A model generated the notes under the pieces. That model was not told where the DNA came from. It did no database searches and was given only the letters and a program-made list of their open reading frames with translations. From the NCBI RefSeq assembly GCF_008080435.1, contig NZ_VRKN01000006.1:186001-250000 (forward strand): a stretch of DNA of 64,000 nucleotides. The letters are read 5' to 3'. The DNA comes from Enterobacter asburiae (GTDB lineage Bacteria; Pseudomonadota; Gammaproteobacteria; Enterobacterales; Enterobacteriaceae). This document shows, in pieces, positions 51,384 through 62,056 of this stretch. The translations under genes were made by a program, and so were the position numbers. How positions within the stretch are numbered: position 1 is the stretch's first letter; every line of letters begins with the position of its first letter.

Positions 51384-51414
51384 GCCGGGTGGCGCTAACG
51401 CTTACCCGGCCTAC
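51384..51414. repeat. Single REP unit between serB and radA
   Basis: GCCGGGTGGCGCTAACGCTTACCCGGCCTAC is a lone REP palindrome in the 74-bp gap between serB and radA. Confidence 0.88.
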
Positions 51415-51425
51415 AAAGCAGACCG

Positions 51426-52394
51426 TTATTTCTGATTAATGCTGCCGGAGAGAATGCAGAACACCCCCATCAGGTCGGCATGACGGATAGTGACTTCCGT
51501 CTTTTCATTTACTTTTGGCTTGGCATGGTAGGCAATGCCCAGCCCGGCCGCTTTGATCATCGGCAGGTCGTTGGCGCCATCCCCGATGGCGACGGTCTGG
51601 ACGACCGGAATGTCGTATTTTTCCGCCAGACGCGTCAGTGTATTGGCTTTGTACTGGGCATCCACAATATCGCCGATTACCTGGCCGGTCAGCTTGCCAT
51701 CCATAATCTCCAGTTCGTTGGCGACCACGGTGGTCAGATGCAGTTTTTCCCGCAGGTAATCCGCGAAGAAGGTGAAGCCACCCGAGGCAATCGCCACTTT
51801 CCAGCCGAGGGACTGCAGCTTCAGCACCAGCTGCGTCAGCCCTGGCATCAGCGGCAGCACGTCGCGCACCTGGCGCAGAATGTTGGCATCGGCCCCTTTC
51901 AGGGTCGCCACGCGCTGTCGCAGGCTGGCGGTGAAGTCCAGCTCGCCGCGCATCGCCCGCTCGGTAACTTCCGCAACCAGCTCGCCGCTGCCCGCCAGTT
52001 TCGCAATCTCGTCAATACACTCGATCTGAATGGCGGTAGAGTCCATATCCATCACCAGCAGGCCCGGCGTTTTCAGGTGCGGAATTTTACCCAGCGGCGC
52101 GACGTCCAGCCCGGCGTCGTGCGCCAGACGCGTTGCGCGTTGCGTCAGGGAACCCGCCAGGCGAATAACCTGGTAGTCTTCCACGCACCAGGCGGCGACG
52201 ATGACCATCGCCGCACCCAGCTTGCTTTGATACTGGGTCAGGCGTTGCTTATCCAGACCGCGTCCGTAGAGGAGCCAGCCGCTACGACCGGCGTGGTAAT
52301 CCAGAGGCATCACCTCATCGCCACTTAAAGAGAGCGGCAATCCTGGCCATAAAGAGACATCCGTTGGCAGGTCACACCAGGTAATGTTCGGCAT
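51426..52394 (-). CDS. serB: Phosphoserine phosphatase SerB
   Basis: HAD-family phosphatase of the last step in serine synthesis. It has 322 residues from the ATG at 52394 (MPNITWCDLP), matching E. coli. The nucleophile motif is MDMDSTAIQIECIDE (about 163-177). Conserved ASGGFTFF and GDGANDLPMIKAAG complete the active site. The longer frame to 52544 reads through the divergent promoter region and is discarded. Confidence 0.98.
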   Translation of the reverse strand: MPNITWCDLPTDVSLWPGLPLSLSGDEVMPLDYHAGRSGWLLYGRGLDKQRLTQYQSKLGAAMVIVAAWCVEDYQVIRLAGSLTQRATRLAHDAGLDVAPLGKIPHLKTPGLLVMDMDSTAIQIECIDEIAKLAGSGELVAEVTERAMRGELDFTASLRQRVATLKGADANILRQVRDVLPLMPGLTQLVLKLQSLGWKVAIASGGFTFFADYLREKLHLTTVVANELEIMDGKLTGQVIGDIVDAQYKANTLTRLAEKYDIPVVQTVAIGDGANDLPMIKAAGLGIAYHAKPKVNEKTEVTIRHADLMGVFCILSGSINQK

Positions 52395-52511
52395 TAAAGC
52401 TCCTGTAGTTTCGTTCGCGCCGGAAGGTTGCAGAGGGAAAATAACGCATGAGGCTACCCTGTAACCATCACTTCTGGCAACATTAAGCCGTAAATTTTCA
52501 GCAGGTGGAAT

Positions 52512-53156
52512 ATGGCTCGCGCAAAACTGAAATTCCGGCTTCATCGCGCCGTGATTGTCCTTTCCTGTCTCGCACTGTTAGTGGTGCTGATGCAAGGGGC
52601 ATCGTGGTTTAGCCAGAACCATCAACGGCAACGCAACCCGCAGTTTGAAGAGCTGGCCCGCACGCTGGCACGCCAGGTGACGCTCAACGTCGCGCCGTCC
52701 ATGCGTACCGAAACGCCGGACGATAAGCGGATAGGCCAGGTTTTACGCCTGCTCACGGAGAACAGCCGCATTCTTGATGCCGGTGTCTATGATGAGCAAG
52801 GCAACCTGATTGCCCGCGCGGGCGAACACGTCGACGTGCGCGACAGGCTGGCGCTGGACGGTAAAAAAGCCGGGGGCTATTTTAACCAGCAGATCGTCGA
52901 ACCTATTCAGGGGAAGAATGGCCCACTGGGCTATCTGCGCCTGACCCTCGATACCCACACCCTGCCCACTGAAGCCAAACAGGTCGATAATACCACCAAT
53001 ATTCTGCGCCTGATGCTGCTGCTTTCACTCGCCATCGGCGTTGTGCTGGCACGCACCCTGCTTCGCGGCAAGCGCTCGCGCTGGCAGCAATCCCCGTTCC
53101 TGCTGACCGCCAGCCGGTCGGTCCCCGAAGACGAAGAGAGTGAGAAGAAAGAATAG
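52512..53156 (+). CDS. ytjB: Membrane protein YtjB (Smp)
   Basis: A 214-residue SMP_2 family protein. An N-terminal membrane segment (about 13-30), a periplasmic region and a second segment (LRLMLLLSLAIGVVLARTLL, about 166-185) are visible, ending in an acidic and lysine-rich tail. It is divergent from serB. In E. coli it shares the serB region. Function unknown; the family is thought to be haemolysin-modulator-like on weak grounds. Confidence 0.92.
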   Translation: MARAKLKFRLHRAVIVLSCLALLVVLMQGASWFSQNHQRQRNPQFEELARTLARQVTLNVAPSMRTETPDDKRIGQVLRLLTENSRILDAGVYDEQGNLIARAGEHVDVRDRLALDGKKAGGYFNQQIVEPIQGKNGPLGYLRLTLDTHTLPTEAKQVDNTTNILRLMLLLSLAIGVVLARTLLRGKRSRWQQSPFLLTASRSVPEDEESEKKE

Positions 53157-53195
53157 TGATAAAGTGGGCGAACGATTCGGAAAAGGAATTTTACC

Positions 53196-54212
53196 ATGAC
53201 GACGTTACGCCTGCTTATCTCTGACTCTTACGATCCCTGGTTTAATCTCGCGGTAGAAGAGTGCATCTTCCGCCAGATGCCCGCTACCCAGCGCGTACTG
53301 TTTCTCTGGCGTAACGCCGATACGGTGGTGATTGGTCGCGCGCAAAATCCGTGGAAAGAGTGCAACACGCGGCGTATGGAAGAGGACAACGTCCGTCTGG
53401 CACGTCGAAGCAGCGGCGGCGGCGCGGTGTTTCACGATCTGGGCAATACCTGCTTTACCTTTATGGCGGGTAAACCGGAATACGACAAAACCATCTCTAC
53501 CTCGATTGTCCTCAATGCGCTCAACTCACTTGGCGTGACTGCGGAAGCCTCCGGGCGTAACGATCTGGTGGTAAAAACCCCCGAGGGCGACCGGAAGGTC
53601 TCCGGCTCCGCCTACCGCGAAACGATGGATCGCGGCTTCCACCACGGCACCCTGTTGCTGAACGCTGATCTGAGCCGTCTGGCGAACTACCTGAATCCGG
53701 ACAAGAAAAAACTGCAGGCTAAAGGGATTACCTCCGTGCGCGGACGCGTGGCAAATCTGGTGGAACTGCTGCCGGGCATTACGCACGAGCAGGTCTGCGA
53801 AGCAATCCGCGAGGCATTCTTTGCCCACTACGGCGAGCGCGTAGAAGCGGAGGTGATATCACCGGATAAAACCCCTGACCTGCCCAACTTCGCGGAAACC
53901 TTCGCCCGTCAGAGCAGTTGGGAGTGGAACTTTGGTCAGGCTCCCGCTTTTTCGCACCTACTGAACGAGCGTTTCACCTGGGGCGGCGTGGAGCTGCATT
54001 TTGACGTGGAGAAAGGCCATATCACCCGCACGCAGGTGTTTACCGATAGCCTGAACCCGGCACCGCTGGAAGCCCTCGCGGCACGTTTGCAGGGCTGTTT
54101 GTATCGGGCGGATATGCTGCAGCAGGAATGCGACGCGTTAATTGGGGATTTCCCAGAGCAGGAAAAAGAGCTGCGGGAGATGTCGGCGTGGATTGCACAG
54201 GCCGTGCGTTAG
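53196..54212 (+). CDS. lplA: Lipoate-protein ligase A
   Basis: Activates free lipoate with ATP and attaches it to E2/H proteins. It has 338 residues, as in E. coli. Characteristic motifs are [18 protein letters not shown] (about 70-87), [22 protein letters not shown] and HHGTLLL. It lies 39 bp downstream of ytjB. E. coli carries yjjJ between lplA and deoD; that gene is absent here and only a REP pair is found. Confidence 0.97.
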   Translation: MTTLRLLISDSYDPWFNLAVEECIFRQMPATQRVLFLWRNADTVVIGRAQNPWKECNTRRMEEDNVRLARRSSGGGAVFHDLGNTCFTFMAGKPEYDKTISTSIVLNALNSLGVTAEASGRNDLVVKTPEGDRKVSGSAYRETMDRGFHHGTLLLNADLSRLANYLNPDKKKLQAKGITSVRGRVANLVELLPGITHEQVCEAIREAFFAHYGERVEAEVISPDKTPDLPNFAETFARQSSWEWNFGQAPAFSHLLNERFTWGGVELHFDVEKGHITRTQVFTDSLNPAPLEALAARLQGCLYRADMLQQECDALIGDFPEQEKELREMSAWIAQAVR

Positions 54213-54219
54213 TAAAAAA

Positions 54220-54287
54220 GCCCGCTGGCGCTGCGCTTAGCGGGCCTACAAAACCGTAGGCCGGGTCAGGCGAAGCCGCCACCCGGC
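54220..54287. repeat. REP pair between lplA and deoD
   Basis: Two facing units, 54220-54249 (a diverged GCCCGCTGGCGCTGCGC form) and 54256-54287 (GTAGGCCGGGTCAGGCGAAG), lie between the converging lplA and deoD ends. Probably protects both mRNAs. Confidence 0.85.
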
Positions 54288-54297
54288 ACAACAGGTC

Positions 54298-55020
54298 TTA
54301 CTCTTTATCGCCCAGCAGAACGGATTCCAGCGCGATTTTGATCATGTCGTTGAAGGTCGTCTGACGCTCGGCAGCAGTGGTCTGCTCGTGGGTACGGATG
54401 TGGTCAGACACGGTGCAAATGGTCAGCGCTTTCGCACCAAACTCAGCCGCCACGCCATAGATACCCGCCGCTTCCATTTCAACGCCCAGGATGCCGTATT
54501 TTTCCATCACGTCGAACATTTCGCCACCGTCTGGTGCATAGAACAGGTCAGCAGAGAAGATGTTACCCACGCGCGCTTCAACGCCCAGCGCTTTTGCCGC
54601 GTCAACCGCGTCACGCACCATGCCGAAGTCTGCAATGGCAGCGAAGTCATGATCTTTGAAACGCATGCGGTTAACTTTGGAATCGGTGCAGGCACCCATG
54701 CCGATAACGATATCGCGCAGCTTAACGTCCATGCGCACCGCGCCGCAGGAGCCAACGCGGATGATTTTCTTCACGCCGAAATCGGTGATCAGCTCTTTGG
54801 TGTAAATAGAGCAGGATGGAATACCCATACCGTGGCCCATAACGGAGATTTTGCGACCTTTATAGGTACCGGTGAAGCCCAGCATGCCGCGAACGTTGTT
54901 CACTTCACGCACGTCTTCCAGGAAGGTTTCTGCAATGTGCTTCGCGCGCAGCGGATCACCCGGCATCAATACGACGTCAGCGAAATCACCCATTTCTGCA
55001 TTAATGTGAGGAGTTGCCAT
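54298..55020 (-). CDS. deoD: Purine nucleoside phosphorylase DeoD
   Basis: Hexameric phosphorylase splitting purine (deoxy)nucleosides to base and (deoxy)ribose-1-phosphate. It has 240 residues. Conserved [21 protein letters not shown] and [16 protein letters not shown]. Last gene of deoCABD, separated from deoB by a REP unit and a GC-rich repeat. Confidence 0.97.
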   Translation of the reverse strand: MATPHINAEMGDFADVVLMPGDPLRAKHIAETFLEDVREVNNVRGMLGFTGTYKGRKISVMGHGMGIPSCSIYTKELITDFGVKKIIRVGSCGAVRMDVKLRDIVIGMGACTDSKVNRMRFKDHDFAAIADFGMVRDAVDAAKALGVEARVGNIFSADLFYAPDGGEMFDVMEKYGILGVEMEAAGIYGVAAEFGAKALTICTVSDHIRTHEQTTAAERQTTFNDMIKIALESVLLGDKE

Positions 55021-55048
55021 CTTCAGTTCCTTTTAACTTGTTGTTTTT

Positions 55049-55080
55049 GCCGGGTGGCGGCTACGCCTTACCCGGCCTAC
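55049..55080. repeat. REP unit between deoB and deoD
   Basis: A single REP palindrome (GCCGGGTGGCGGCTACGCC... ending CCGGCCTAC) in the 125-bp deoB-deoD gap. Confidence 0.88.
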
Positions 55081-55084
55081 ATTC

Positions 55085-55133
55085 TGTTCTCCCTCTCCCT
55101 GTGGGAGAGGGTCGGGGTGAGGGCATCAGGCCG
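55085..55133. repeat. GC-rich palindromic interspersed repeat, copy near deoB
   Basis: CCCTCTCCC-TGT-GGGAGAGGG followed by TCGGGGTGAGGGCATCAGGCC. Same family as 46535-46580, including the trailing GGGCATCAGGCCG segment. Lies inside the deo operon next to a REP unit. Confidence 0.85.
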
Positions 55134-55145
55134 CACCCAATCCGT

Positions 55146-56399
<1,254 letters not shown>

Positions 56400-56422
56400 T
56401 TATCGATCAGATCAGTATACCG

Positions 56423-57745
56423 CTATTCAGTGATACGGCGATAGACAGTCGGTGTGGTTTCCGGCGCTGTATCGTCAAGCGTAATGGCCGCTTTCACCGC
56501 TTTTGCCGCTTCCTGCCAGCTGGCTTCGTCTTTCGCGTGGATCACCGCCAGCGGACGTTGGCCGTCAACGCTGTCGCCCAGACGGGCCATATCGGTAAAG
56601 CCGACGCTGTAATCAATGGTGTCTGATGCCTGACGACGGCCGCCGCCCATTGAGACCACCGCCATGCCGAGCGCACGGGTGTCCATCGCCGAGACAAAGC
56701 CTTCGCTATCGGCATACACCGCTTTGCTGAGCGTCGCGGTTGGCAGGTATTTCGCGTAGTTTTCGACGAAATCGGTCGGGCCTTTTTGCGCCGCAACCAT
56801 GCGGCCGAAGATCTCCGCCGCTTTACCGTTGTCCAGCACCGCCTGCAGTTTCGCACGGGCGTCGGCGTCGTCTTTCGCCAGCTTGCCGGAGATTAACATC
56901 TCAACGCACAGCGCCATGGTGACGTCGAACAGACGCGGGTTACGGTATTCGCCTGTGAGGAACTGCACGGCTTCACGCACTTCAACCGCGTTACCGGCGC
57001 TGGAGGCCAACACCTGGTTCATGTCGGTGAGCAGTGCGGTGGTGCGCACGCCTGCGCCGTTGGAGACGCCAACGATCGCTTCGGCCAGCGCTGCAGAAAG
57101 TTCGTAGGTCGGCATAAACGCGCCGCTCCCCACCTTCACGTCCATCACCAGCGCGTCCAGCCCTTCCGCCAGTTTTTTCGCCAGAATAGAGGCGGTGATC
57201 AGGGGAATGGAGTCAACGGTCGCGGTGATATCGCGGGTCGCGTAGAAACGCTTGTCTGCCGGAGCAAGAGAGCTGGTCTGGCCGATAATTGCCACACCAA
57301 CGTCTTTAATAATGTCGCGGAAGCGGTTGTCATCCGGGAAGATATCGAAGCCCGGAATGGCTTCCAGTTTGTCGAGCGTACCGCCGGTGTGGCCCAGGCC
57401 GCGTCCGGAGATCATCGGGATGTAACCGCCACAGGCTGCCACCATCGGGCCGAGCATCAGAGACGTCACGTCACCCACGCCGCCGGTGGAGTGTTTATCC
57501 ACAATCGGACCGTTTAAATTAAGGCTCTTCCAGTCCAGAACGGTTCCTGAATCTCGCATCGCCATGGTCAGCGACACGCGCTCAGGCATCGACATATCGT
57601 GGAAGAAAATGGTCATCGCCAGAGCCGCAATCTGCCCTTCTGAGACGGTGTTATCACGAATGCCGTTGATAAAGAAGCGGATCTCTTCGTCGCTTAATGC
57701 ATGACCATCACGTTTTTTACGAATAATTTCTTGTGCGAGAAACAC
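56423..57745 (-). CDS. deoA: Thymidine phosphorylase DeoA
   Basis: Converts thymidine to thymine and deoxyribose-1-phosphate. It has 440 residues from the GTG at 57745, which has GGAGGT 5 bases upstream and gives [11 protein letters not shown] as in E. coli; the ATG at 57757 lacks a site and would place that GGAGGT inside the gene. Conserved [13 protein letters not shown] and [16 protein letters not shown] phosphate/substrate loops. Confidence 0.96.
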   Translation of the reverse strand: MFLAQEIIRKKRDGHALSDEEIRFFINGIRDNTVSEGQIAALAMTIFFHDMSMPERVSLTMAMRDSGTVLDWKSLNLNGPIVDKHSTGGVGDVTSLMLGPMVAACGGYIPMISGRGLGHTGGTLDKLEAIPGFDIFPDDNRFRDIIKDVGVAIIGQTSSLAPADKRFYATRDITATVDSIPLITASILAKKLAEGLDALVMDVKVGSGAFMPTYELSAALAEAIVGVSNGAGVRTTALLTDMNQVLASSAGNAVEVREAVQFLTGEYRNPRLFDVTMALCVEMLISGKLAKDDADARAKLQAVLDNGKAAEIFGRMVAAQKGPTDFVENYAKYLPTATLSKAVYADSEGFVSAMDTRALGMAVVSMGGGRRQASDTIDYSVGFTDMARLGDSVDGQRPLAVIHAKDEASWQEAAKAVKAAITLDDTAPETTPTVYRRITE

Positions 57746-57777
57746 GGTAACCTCCATGCGGAATCGGGGGAATTGTG

Positions 57778-57842
57778 GCGGGTGGCGCTACGCTTACCCG
57801 CCCTACGATCCTGTAGGCCGGATAAGCAAAGCGTCATCCGGC
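57778..57842. repeat. REP pair between deoC and deoA
   Basis: Facing REP units 57778-57806 and 57813-57842 in the 109-bp deoC-deoA gap; the second has the variant GGATAAGCAAAGCGTCATCC. Likely affects relative deoC/deoA expression. Confidence 0.88.
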
Positions 57843-57854
57843 ATTGTCTGGCAA

Positions 57855-58634
57855 TCAGTAGCTGCTTGCGCTCTTACCGTCGCCGTGACCCAGCGCCTTC
57901 AGCAGGCTGGCCAGCAGGCTGGATGCACCGAAGCGGTAGTGACGGGAATCGGCCCAGTCTGCGCCGAACAGCTCGTCGGCAATCGCCAGGAACTGCTGCG
58001 CGTCTTCGGCGGTACGCACGCCGCCCGCGGGTTTGAAACCAACGGTTTTGGATACGCCCATGTCGCGGATCACTTCCATCATGATGCGCGCGCTTTCCGG
58101 AGTGGCGTTAACCGGCACTTTACCGGTAGAGGTTTTGATGAAGTCTGCACCGGCTTTGATGGAGATTTCAGATGCTTTACGAATCAGCGCCTCTTCTTTC
58201 AGCTCGCCAGTTTCGATGATCACTTTCAGCAGCACGTTTGCCGCAGCACAGGCGTCTTTACAGGCTTTCACCAGGTCAAAACCGACCTGCTCGTTGCCAG
58301 CGATCAGCGCGCGGTACGGGAACACCACGTCAACTTCGTCTGCGCCGTAAGCAATCGCCGCGCGGGTTTCTGCCAGCGCAATCTCGATATCATCGTTGCC
58401 ATGCGGGAAGTTAGTTACGGTTGCAATGCGCACGTCCGGCGTGCCCTGCTCTTTCAGCGTTTTACGGGCAATCGGGATAAAGCGCGGGTAGATACAGATG
58501 GCTGCGGTGTTACCCACCGGCGTTTTCGCCTGATGGCACAGGGCGATGACTTTTTCATTGGTGTCGTCATCGTTCAGGGTGGTCAGGTCCATCAGTTTCA
58601 ACGCGCGCAGGCTGCTTGCAGTTAAATCGGTCAT
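57855..58634 (-). CDS. deoC: Deoxyribose-phosphate aldolase DeoC
   Basis: Cleaves 2-deoxyribose-5-phosphate to acetaldehyde and glyceraldehyde-3-phosphate. It has 259 residues from [12 protein letters not shown] (58634), as in E. coli. The Schiff-base lysine lies in [14 protein letters not shown], and the second lysine in [11 protein letters not shown]. First gene of the deo operon, behind DeoR, CRP and probably CytR sites. Confidence 0.98.
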   Translation of the reverse strand: MTDLTASSLRALKLMDLTTLNDDDTNEKVIALCHQAKTPVGNTAAICIYPRFIPIARKTLKEQGTPDVRIATVTNFPHGNDDIEIALAETRAAIAYGADEVDVVFPYRALIAGNEQVGFDLVKACKDACAAANVLLKVIIETGELKEEALIRKASEISIKAGADFIKTSTGKVPVNATPESARIMMEVIRDMGVSKTVGFKPAGGVRTAEDAQQFLAIADELFGADWADSRHYRFGASSLLASLLKALGHGDGKSASSY

Positions 58635-58679
58635 AACATTCTCCAACGGCAGTGCCGTATAAATTTTACCTTGCGGGTC

Positions 58680-58695
58680 TGTGAGTATTCTAACA
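58680..58695. promoter_or_regulatory. DeoR operator O2 at the deoP2 promoter
   Basis: On the minus strand TGTTAGAATACTCACA, matching the DeoR palindrome TGTTAGAATTCTAACA at 14 of 16 positions. It lies just upstream of deoC at the place of deoO2 in E. coli. Confidence 0.85.
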
Positions 58696-58712
58696 TTCAC
58701 CCGCATCCACAC

Positions 58713-58728
58713 TTCGACATTCATCACA
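58713..58728 (-). promoter_or_regulatory. CRP site 1 of deoP2
   Basis: On the minus strand TGTGATGAATGTCGAA aligns with the proximal CRP site of E. coli deoP2. A second CRP-like site is visible near 58747-58768 (minus strand TTACAGTAATGCAAAT). In E. coli CytR binds between the two. Confidence 0.7.
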
Positions 58729-58896
58729 GTTAATGAAAACTGCGTACAAATTTGCATTACTGTAATGAGATCTTCTTCAAACTTTAGCGCGTAAATTGTC
58801 GACTAAAGCAGCGATACCCCCTGTCGGATCAAAAGCCCCGACAGGCTGGCTTCCTACAATCCGTGCATCATCCGCAGAACACTCAAGGAAGCGAAT

Positions 58897-60444
58897 ATGC
58901 CCCACTCCAGCCCCGACGCCCTGCAACAACGTTGCCAGCACATTGTGACAAGCCCGGTGTTAACCCCGGAACAAAAACGTCATTTTCTGGCGCTGGAAGC
59001 GGAAAACAACCTGCCTTATCCGGCACTTCCTGAGGCCGCGCGAGCCGCACTGGACGAGGGATTTATCTGCGACATGTTCGAAGGCCATGCCCCTTACAAA
59101 CCGCGCTACGTTCTGCCGGATTATGAAAAATTCCTGGCTAACGGTTCAGAATGGCTGGAGCTGGAAGGGGCGAAAGACTTTGATGACGCCCTCTCGCTGT
59201 TAACCATCCTTTATCACCATGTTCCGTCCGTCACATCAATGCCCGTCTATCTGGGCCAGCTGGATGCAATACTGAACCCTTATGTTAGAATTCTAACACA
59301 AGAAGAGATCGATAGCCGAATAAAACGTTTCTGGCGCTATCTCGACAGAACCCTGCCGGATGCCTTTATGCACGCCAATATCGGCCCGGCGGATACGCCC
59401 GTCACACGCGCCATTCTGCGCGCTGATGCAGAGCTGAAGCAGGTTTCGCCGAATCTGACCTTTATCTACGATCCAGATATCACCCCAGACGATTTGCTGC
59501 TTGAGGTGGCGAAAAACATATGTGAATGCAGTAAACCGCATGTTTCCAATGGTCCGGTGAATGATAAAATTTTCACAAAAGGTCGTTATGGCGTGGTGAG
59601 TTGTTACAACTCCCTGCCGCTTGCAGGCGGTGGCAGCACCCTGGTGCGCCTTAACCTCAAAACCATTGCTGAACGCAGCACATCCATTGACGACTTCTTT
59701 ACCCGCACGCTCCCGCACTACTGCCAGCAGCAAATTGCCATCATCGATGCGCGCTGTGATTTTCTGTATCAACAATCTGGCTTCTTTGAGAATAGCTTCC
59801 TGGTAAAAGAGGGACTGATTGATGCCGATCGGTTTGTGCCAATGTTTGGCATGTACGGTCTGGCGGAGGCGGTAAACGCGCTCTGTGAGAAAGCAGGAAT
59901 AGCGGGACGCTACGGAAAGGATGAACAGGCCAACGCGCTGGGTTATCGCATCAGCGAACAGCTTGCGGCGTTTGTCGAAAACACGCCGGTGAAACACGGC
60001 TGGCAGCATCACGCGATGCTTCACGCGCAGTCGGGGATCAGCTCCGACTCGGGCACCACGCCGGGCGCACGTCTGCCCTACGGCGACGAGCCGGATCCCA
60101 TCAGCCATCTGCTGGCCGTGGCCCCTCATCACAAGCACTACTCTTCCGGGATAAGCGATATCCTGACGCTGGATGAGACGGTAAAACGCAACCCGCAGGC
60201 GGTGGTTCAGCTTTGCCTGGGCGCGTTCAGGGCGGGTATGCGTGAATTTACCGCCAACGTAGCGGGTAACGATCTGGTCCGCGTGACCGGTTATATGGTG
60301 CGACTATCGGATCTGGATAAATACCGTGAAGCCGGATCGCGTACCAATACCACGTGGCTGGGGGAAGAGGCCGCACGCAATACCCGTATTCTGGAACGTC
60401 AGCCGCGCGTGATTAGCCATGAACAGCAGATGCGCTTTAGTTAG
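58897..60444 (+). CDS. yjjI: YjjI-family glycyl radical enzyme
   Basis: A 515-residue glycyl-radical-enzyme-like protein (DUF3029), found with its activase YjjW. The probable radical glycine is Gly465 in [12 protein letters not shown] near the C-terminus, and a candidate active-site cysteine is Cys236 in [11 protein letters not shown]. It is clearly shorter than pyruvate formate-lyase (about 760). Substrate unknown; linkage to the deo operon suggests anaerobic metabolism of a deoxyribose or acetaldehyde product (inference). The coding sequence contains two DeoR operators for the divergent deo operon. Confidence 0.92.
   Translation: MPHSSPDALQQRCQHIVTSPVLTPEQKRHFLALEAENNLPYPALPEAARAALDEGFICDMFEGHAPYKPRYVLPDYEKFLANGSEWLELEGAKDFDDALSLLTILYHHVPSVTSMPVYLGQLDAILNPYVRILTQEEIDSRIKRFWRYLDRTLPDAFMHANIGPADTPVTRAILRADAELKQVSPNLTFIYDPDITPDDLLLEVAKNICECSKPHVSNGPVNDKIFTKGRYGVVSCYNSLPLAGGGSTLVRLNLKTIAERSTSIDDFFTRTLPHYCQQQIAIIDARCDFLYQQSGFFENSFLVKEGLIDADRFVPMFGMYGLAEAVNALCEKAGIAGRYGKDEQANALGYRISEQLAAFVENTPVKHGWQHHAMLHAQSGISSDSGTTPGARLPYGDEPDPISHLLAVAPHHKHYSSGISDILTLDETVKRNPQAVVQLCLGAFRAGMREFTANVAGNDLVRVTGYMVRLSDLDKYREAGSRTNTTWLGEEAARNTRILERQPRVISHEQQMRFS
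59283..59298. promoter_or_regulatory. DeoR operator O1 inside yjjI
   Basis: TGTTAGAATTCTAACA is the perfect 16-bp DeoR palindrome. Its centre is 603 bp from the O2 centre, matching the roughly 600-bp O1-O2 spacing known in E. coli. It lies in codons 129-134 of yjjI and marks deoP1. Confidence 0.92.
59562..59577. promoter_or_regulatory. Probable DeoR operator OE inside yjjI
   Basis: TGATAAAATTTTCACA is a diverged DeoR palindrome (12 of 16 positions) centred 279 bp beyond O1. This is where E. coli has the third, enhancing operator OE. Confidence 0.7.
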
Positions 60445-61279
60445 TCAGGTGATTCCTTTTTCCTGCGTGGACGGGCCGGGCAGCCGCCTGGCCCTGTTCC
60501 TGCAGGGCTGCAACCTGCGCTGTAAAACCTGCCACAACCCGTGGACGATTGGCCGTTGCAACGACTGCGGGGACTGTGTGCCCCACTGCCCGCACGACGC
60601 GCTGACCATTCAGGCCGGACGCGTCTGGTGGCAGGAGAGTGACTGCCAGCAGTGCGACACCTGTCTGCACCTGTGCCAGCAGCAGGCAACGCCCATGGCG
60701 CACCGCTTCAGCGTGGAAGAGATCCTCACCCAGGTCCGCAAATCCGCACCCTTTATCGAAGGGATCACCGTGAGCGGCGGTGAAGCCACAACGCAATTGC
60801 CGTTTTTAGTGACGCTATTCACAGCGATCAAAGCCGATCCTGCCCTGCGTCACCTGACCTGTCTGGTAGACAGCAACGGTCTGTTAAGCGAAACCGGCTG
60901 GCAAAAGCTGCTGCCGGTACTGGATGGCGCGATGCTGGATCTGAAGGCGTGGGGGAACGAGCATCACCGCTTCCTGACCGGACGCGAGAACCCGCAGATC
61001 AAGCAGAGCATCCGCTGGCTGGCAGATCGTCACCGCTTGACGGAGCTCCGCCTGCTGGTTATTCCGGAGCAGTGTGATTATCTGGAACATCTCAAACCGC
61101 TAACGACCTTTATCCACGGCCTTGGGAATGTGCCGGTGCGCATCAACGCGTTTCATGCGCATGGCGTTTACGGTGAGGCAGCATCATGGCGCAGCGCCAC
61201 GCCCGAGGACGTTGAACCGCTGGCGCGGGCGCTGGAAAAACAGAAGATAACGGTGATCCGTCCGGCGCTTTACCTATAG
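60419..61279 (+). CDS. yjjW: YjjW glycyl radical enzyme activase (radical SAM)
   Basis: A 286-residue radical SAM activase. The SAM cluster motif is [11 protein letters not shown] (CxxxCxxC form) at about residues 31-41. An inserted ferredoxin-like region has [15 protein letters not shown] and [23 protein letters not shown] is the SAM-binding GGE motif. Its start overlaps the yjjI end by 26 bp, so the two are made together; it presumably installs the radical on YjjI Gly465. Confidence 0.94.
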   Translation: MNSRCALVSQVIPFSCVDGPGSRLALFLQGCNLRCKTCHNPWTIGRCNDCGDCVPHCPHDALTIQAGRVWWQESDCQQCDTCLHLCQQQATPMAHRFSVEEILTQVRKSAPFIEGITVSGGEATTQLPFLVTLFTAIKADPALRHLTCLVDSNGLLSETGWQKLLPVLDGAMLDLKAWGNEHHRFLTGRENPQIKQSIRWLADRHRLTELRLLVIPEQCDYLEHLKPLTTFIHGLGNVPVRINAFHAHGVYGEAASWRSATPEDVEPLARALEKQKITVIRPALYL

Positions 61280-62056
61280 CGTGATGCCAAATACCGAACG
61301 GGTATTCTCAAGCAGCGCGTCGGCAATCACCTCTTCAGGCTCCTTTCGCAGTTCACACAGGGTGGTAAACACGCGCGCCGCCTGTTCCGGGCGATTCGGC
61401 CGCCCCTGAAAACCATTCAGCGGCATATCCGGCGCGTCGGTTTCCAGCAGGAACGCCGACAGCGGCAGCTGTGCCATCACGTCCCGGGTTTTACTGGCAC
61501 GCGGATAGGTGATGGTGCCACCGACGCCGATTTTATAGCCCAGTTCAATAAAACGCTGCGCCTGCTGCAGGCTGCCGGAGAAACCATGCACGACGCCTTT
61601 TCGCGGCAGATCGATGCGTTTCAGGTGCATCGCCAGCTTATCGTGCGTGCGTCTTGAGTGGAGGATCACCGGCAGATCGTGGCGCTTCGCCAGCCTGAGC
61701 TGCGCGTCGAGGATCGTCTGCTGGCGCTCAAACTGCGGATCCTCGCGATAAAGATCGAGGCCGATCTCACCGATGGCGACAAGTTTGTCTCCTGCGGTCT
61801 GCACTACCTCATCAAGCCTCTCAATATGCTCATCAAGATGCCGCTCAATCACAATCGGATGCAGGCCAAGCGCGGCATAGAGCGCGGGGTGCCGCATAGA
61901 AAGATCCAGCACGCGGGAAAAATAAGCCGCTTCCACTGACGGCACAATGATGGCCTGAACGCCTGCTTCGGCCGCTTTCACAATGCTTTGCTCTTCATCC
62001 CCCGTAAACGGCGGAAAATCAAAGTGGCAGTGGGTATCGACAAAGCGGTGCGTCAC
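61274..62056 (-). CDS. yjjV: TatD-family metal-dependent hydrolase YjjV
   Basis: A 260-residue TatD-type DNase/hydrolase. Metal ligands are in [12 protein letters not shown] (residues 7-18), [24 protein letters not shown] and [11 protein letters not shown]. It overlaps yjjU by 4 bp (ATGA) and converges with yjjW, overlapping it by 6 bp. Physiological substrate unsettled. Confidence 0.94.
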   Translation of the reverse strand: MTHRFVDTHCHFDFPPFTGDEEQSIVKAAEAGVQAIIVPSVEAAYFSRVLDLSMRHPALYAALGLHPIVIERHLDEHIERLDEVVQTAGDKLVAIGEIGLDLYREDPQFERQQTILDAQLRLAKRHDLPVILHSRRTHDKLAMHLKRIDLPRKGVVHGFSGSLQQAQRFIELGYKIGVGGTITYPRASKTRDVMAQLPLSAFLLETDAPDMPLNGFQGRPNRPEQAARVFTTLCELRKEPEEVIADALLENTRSVFGITL

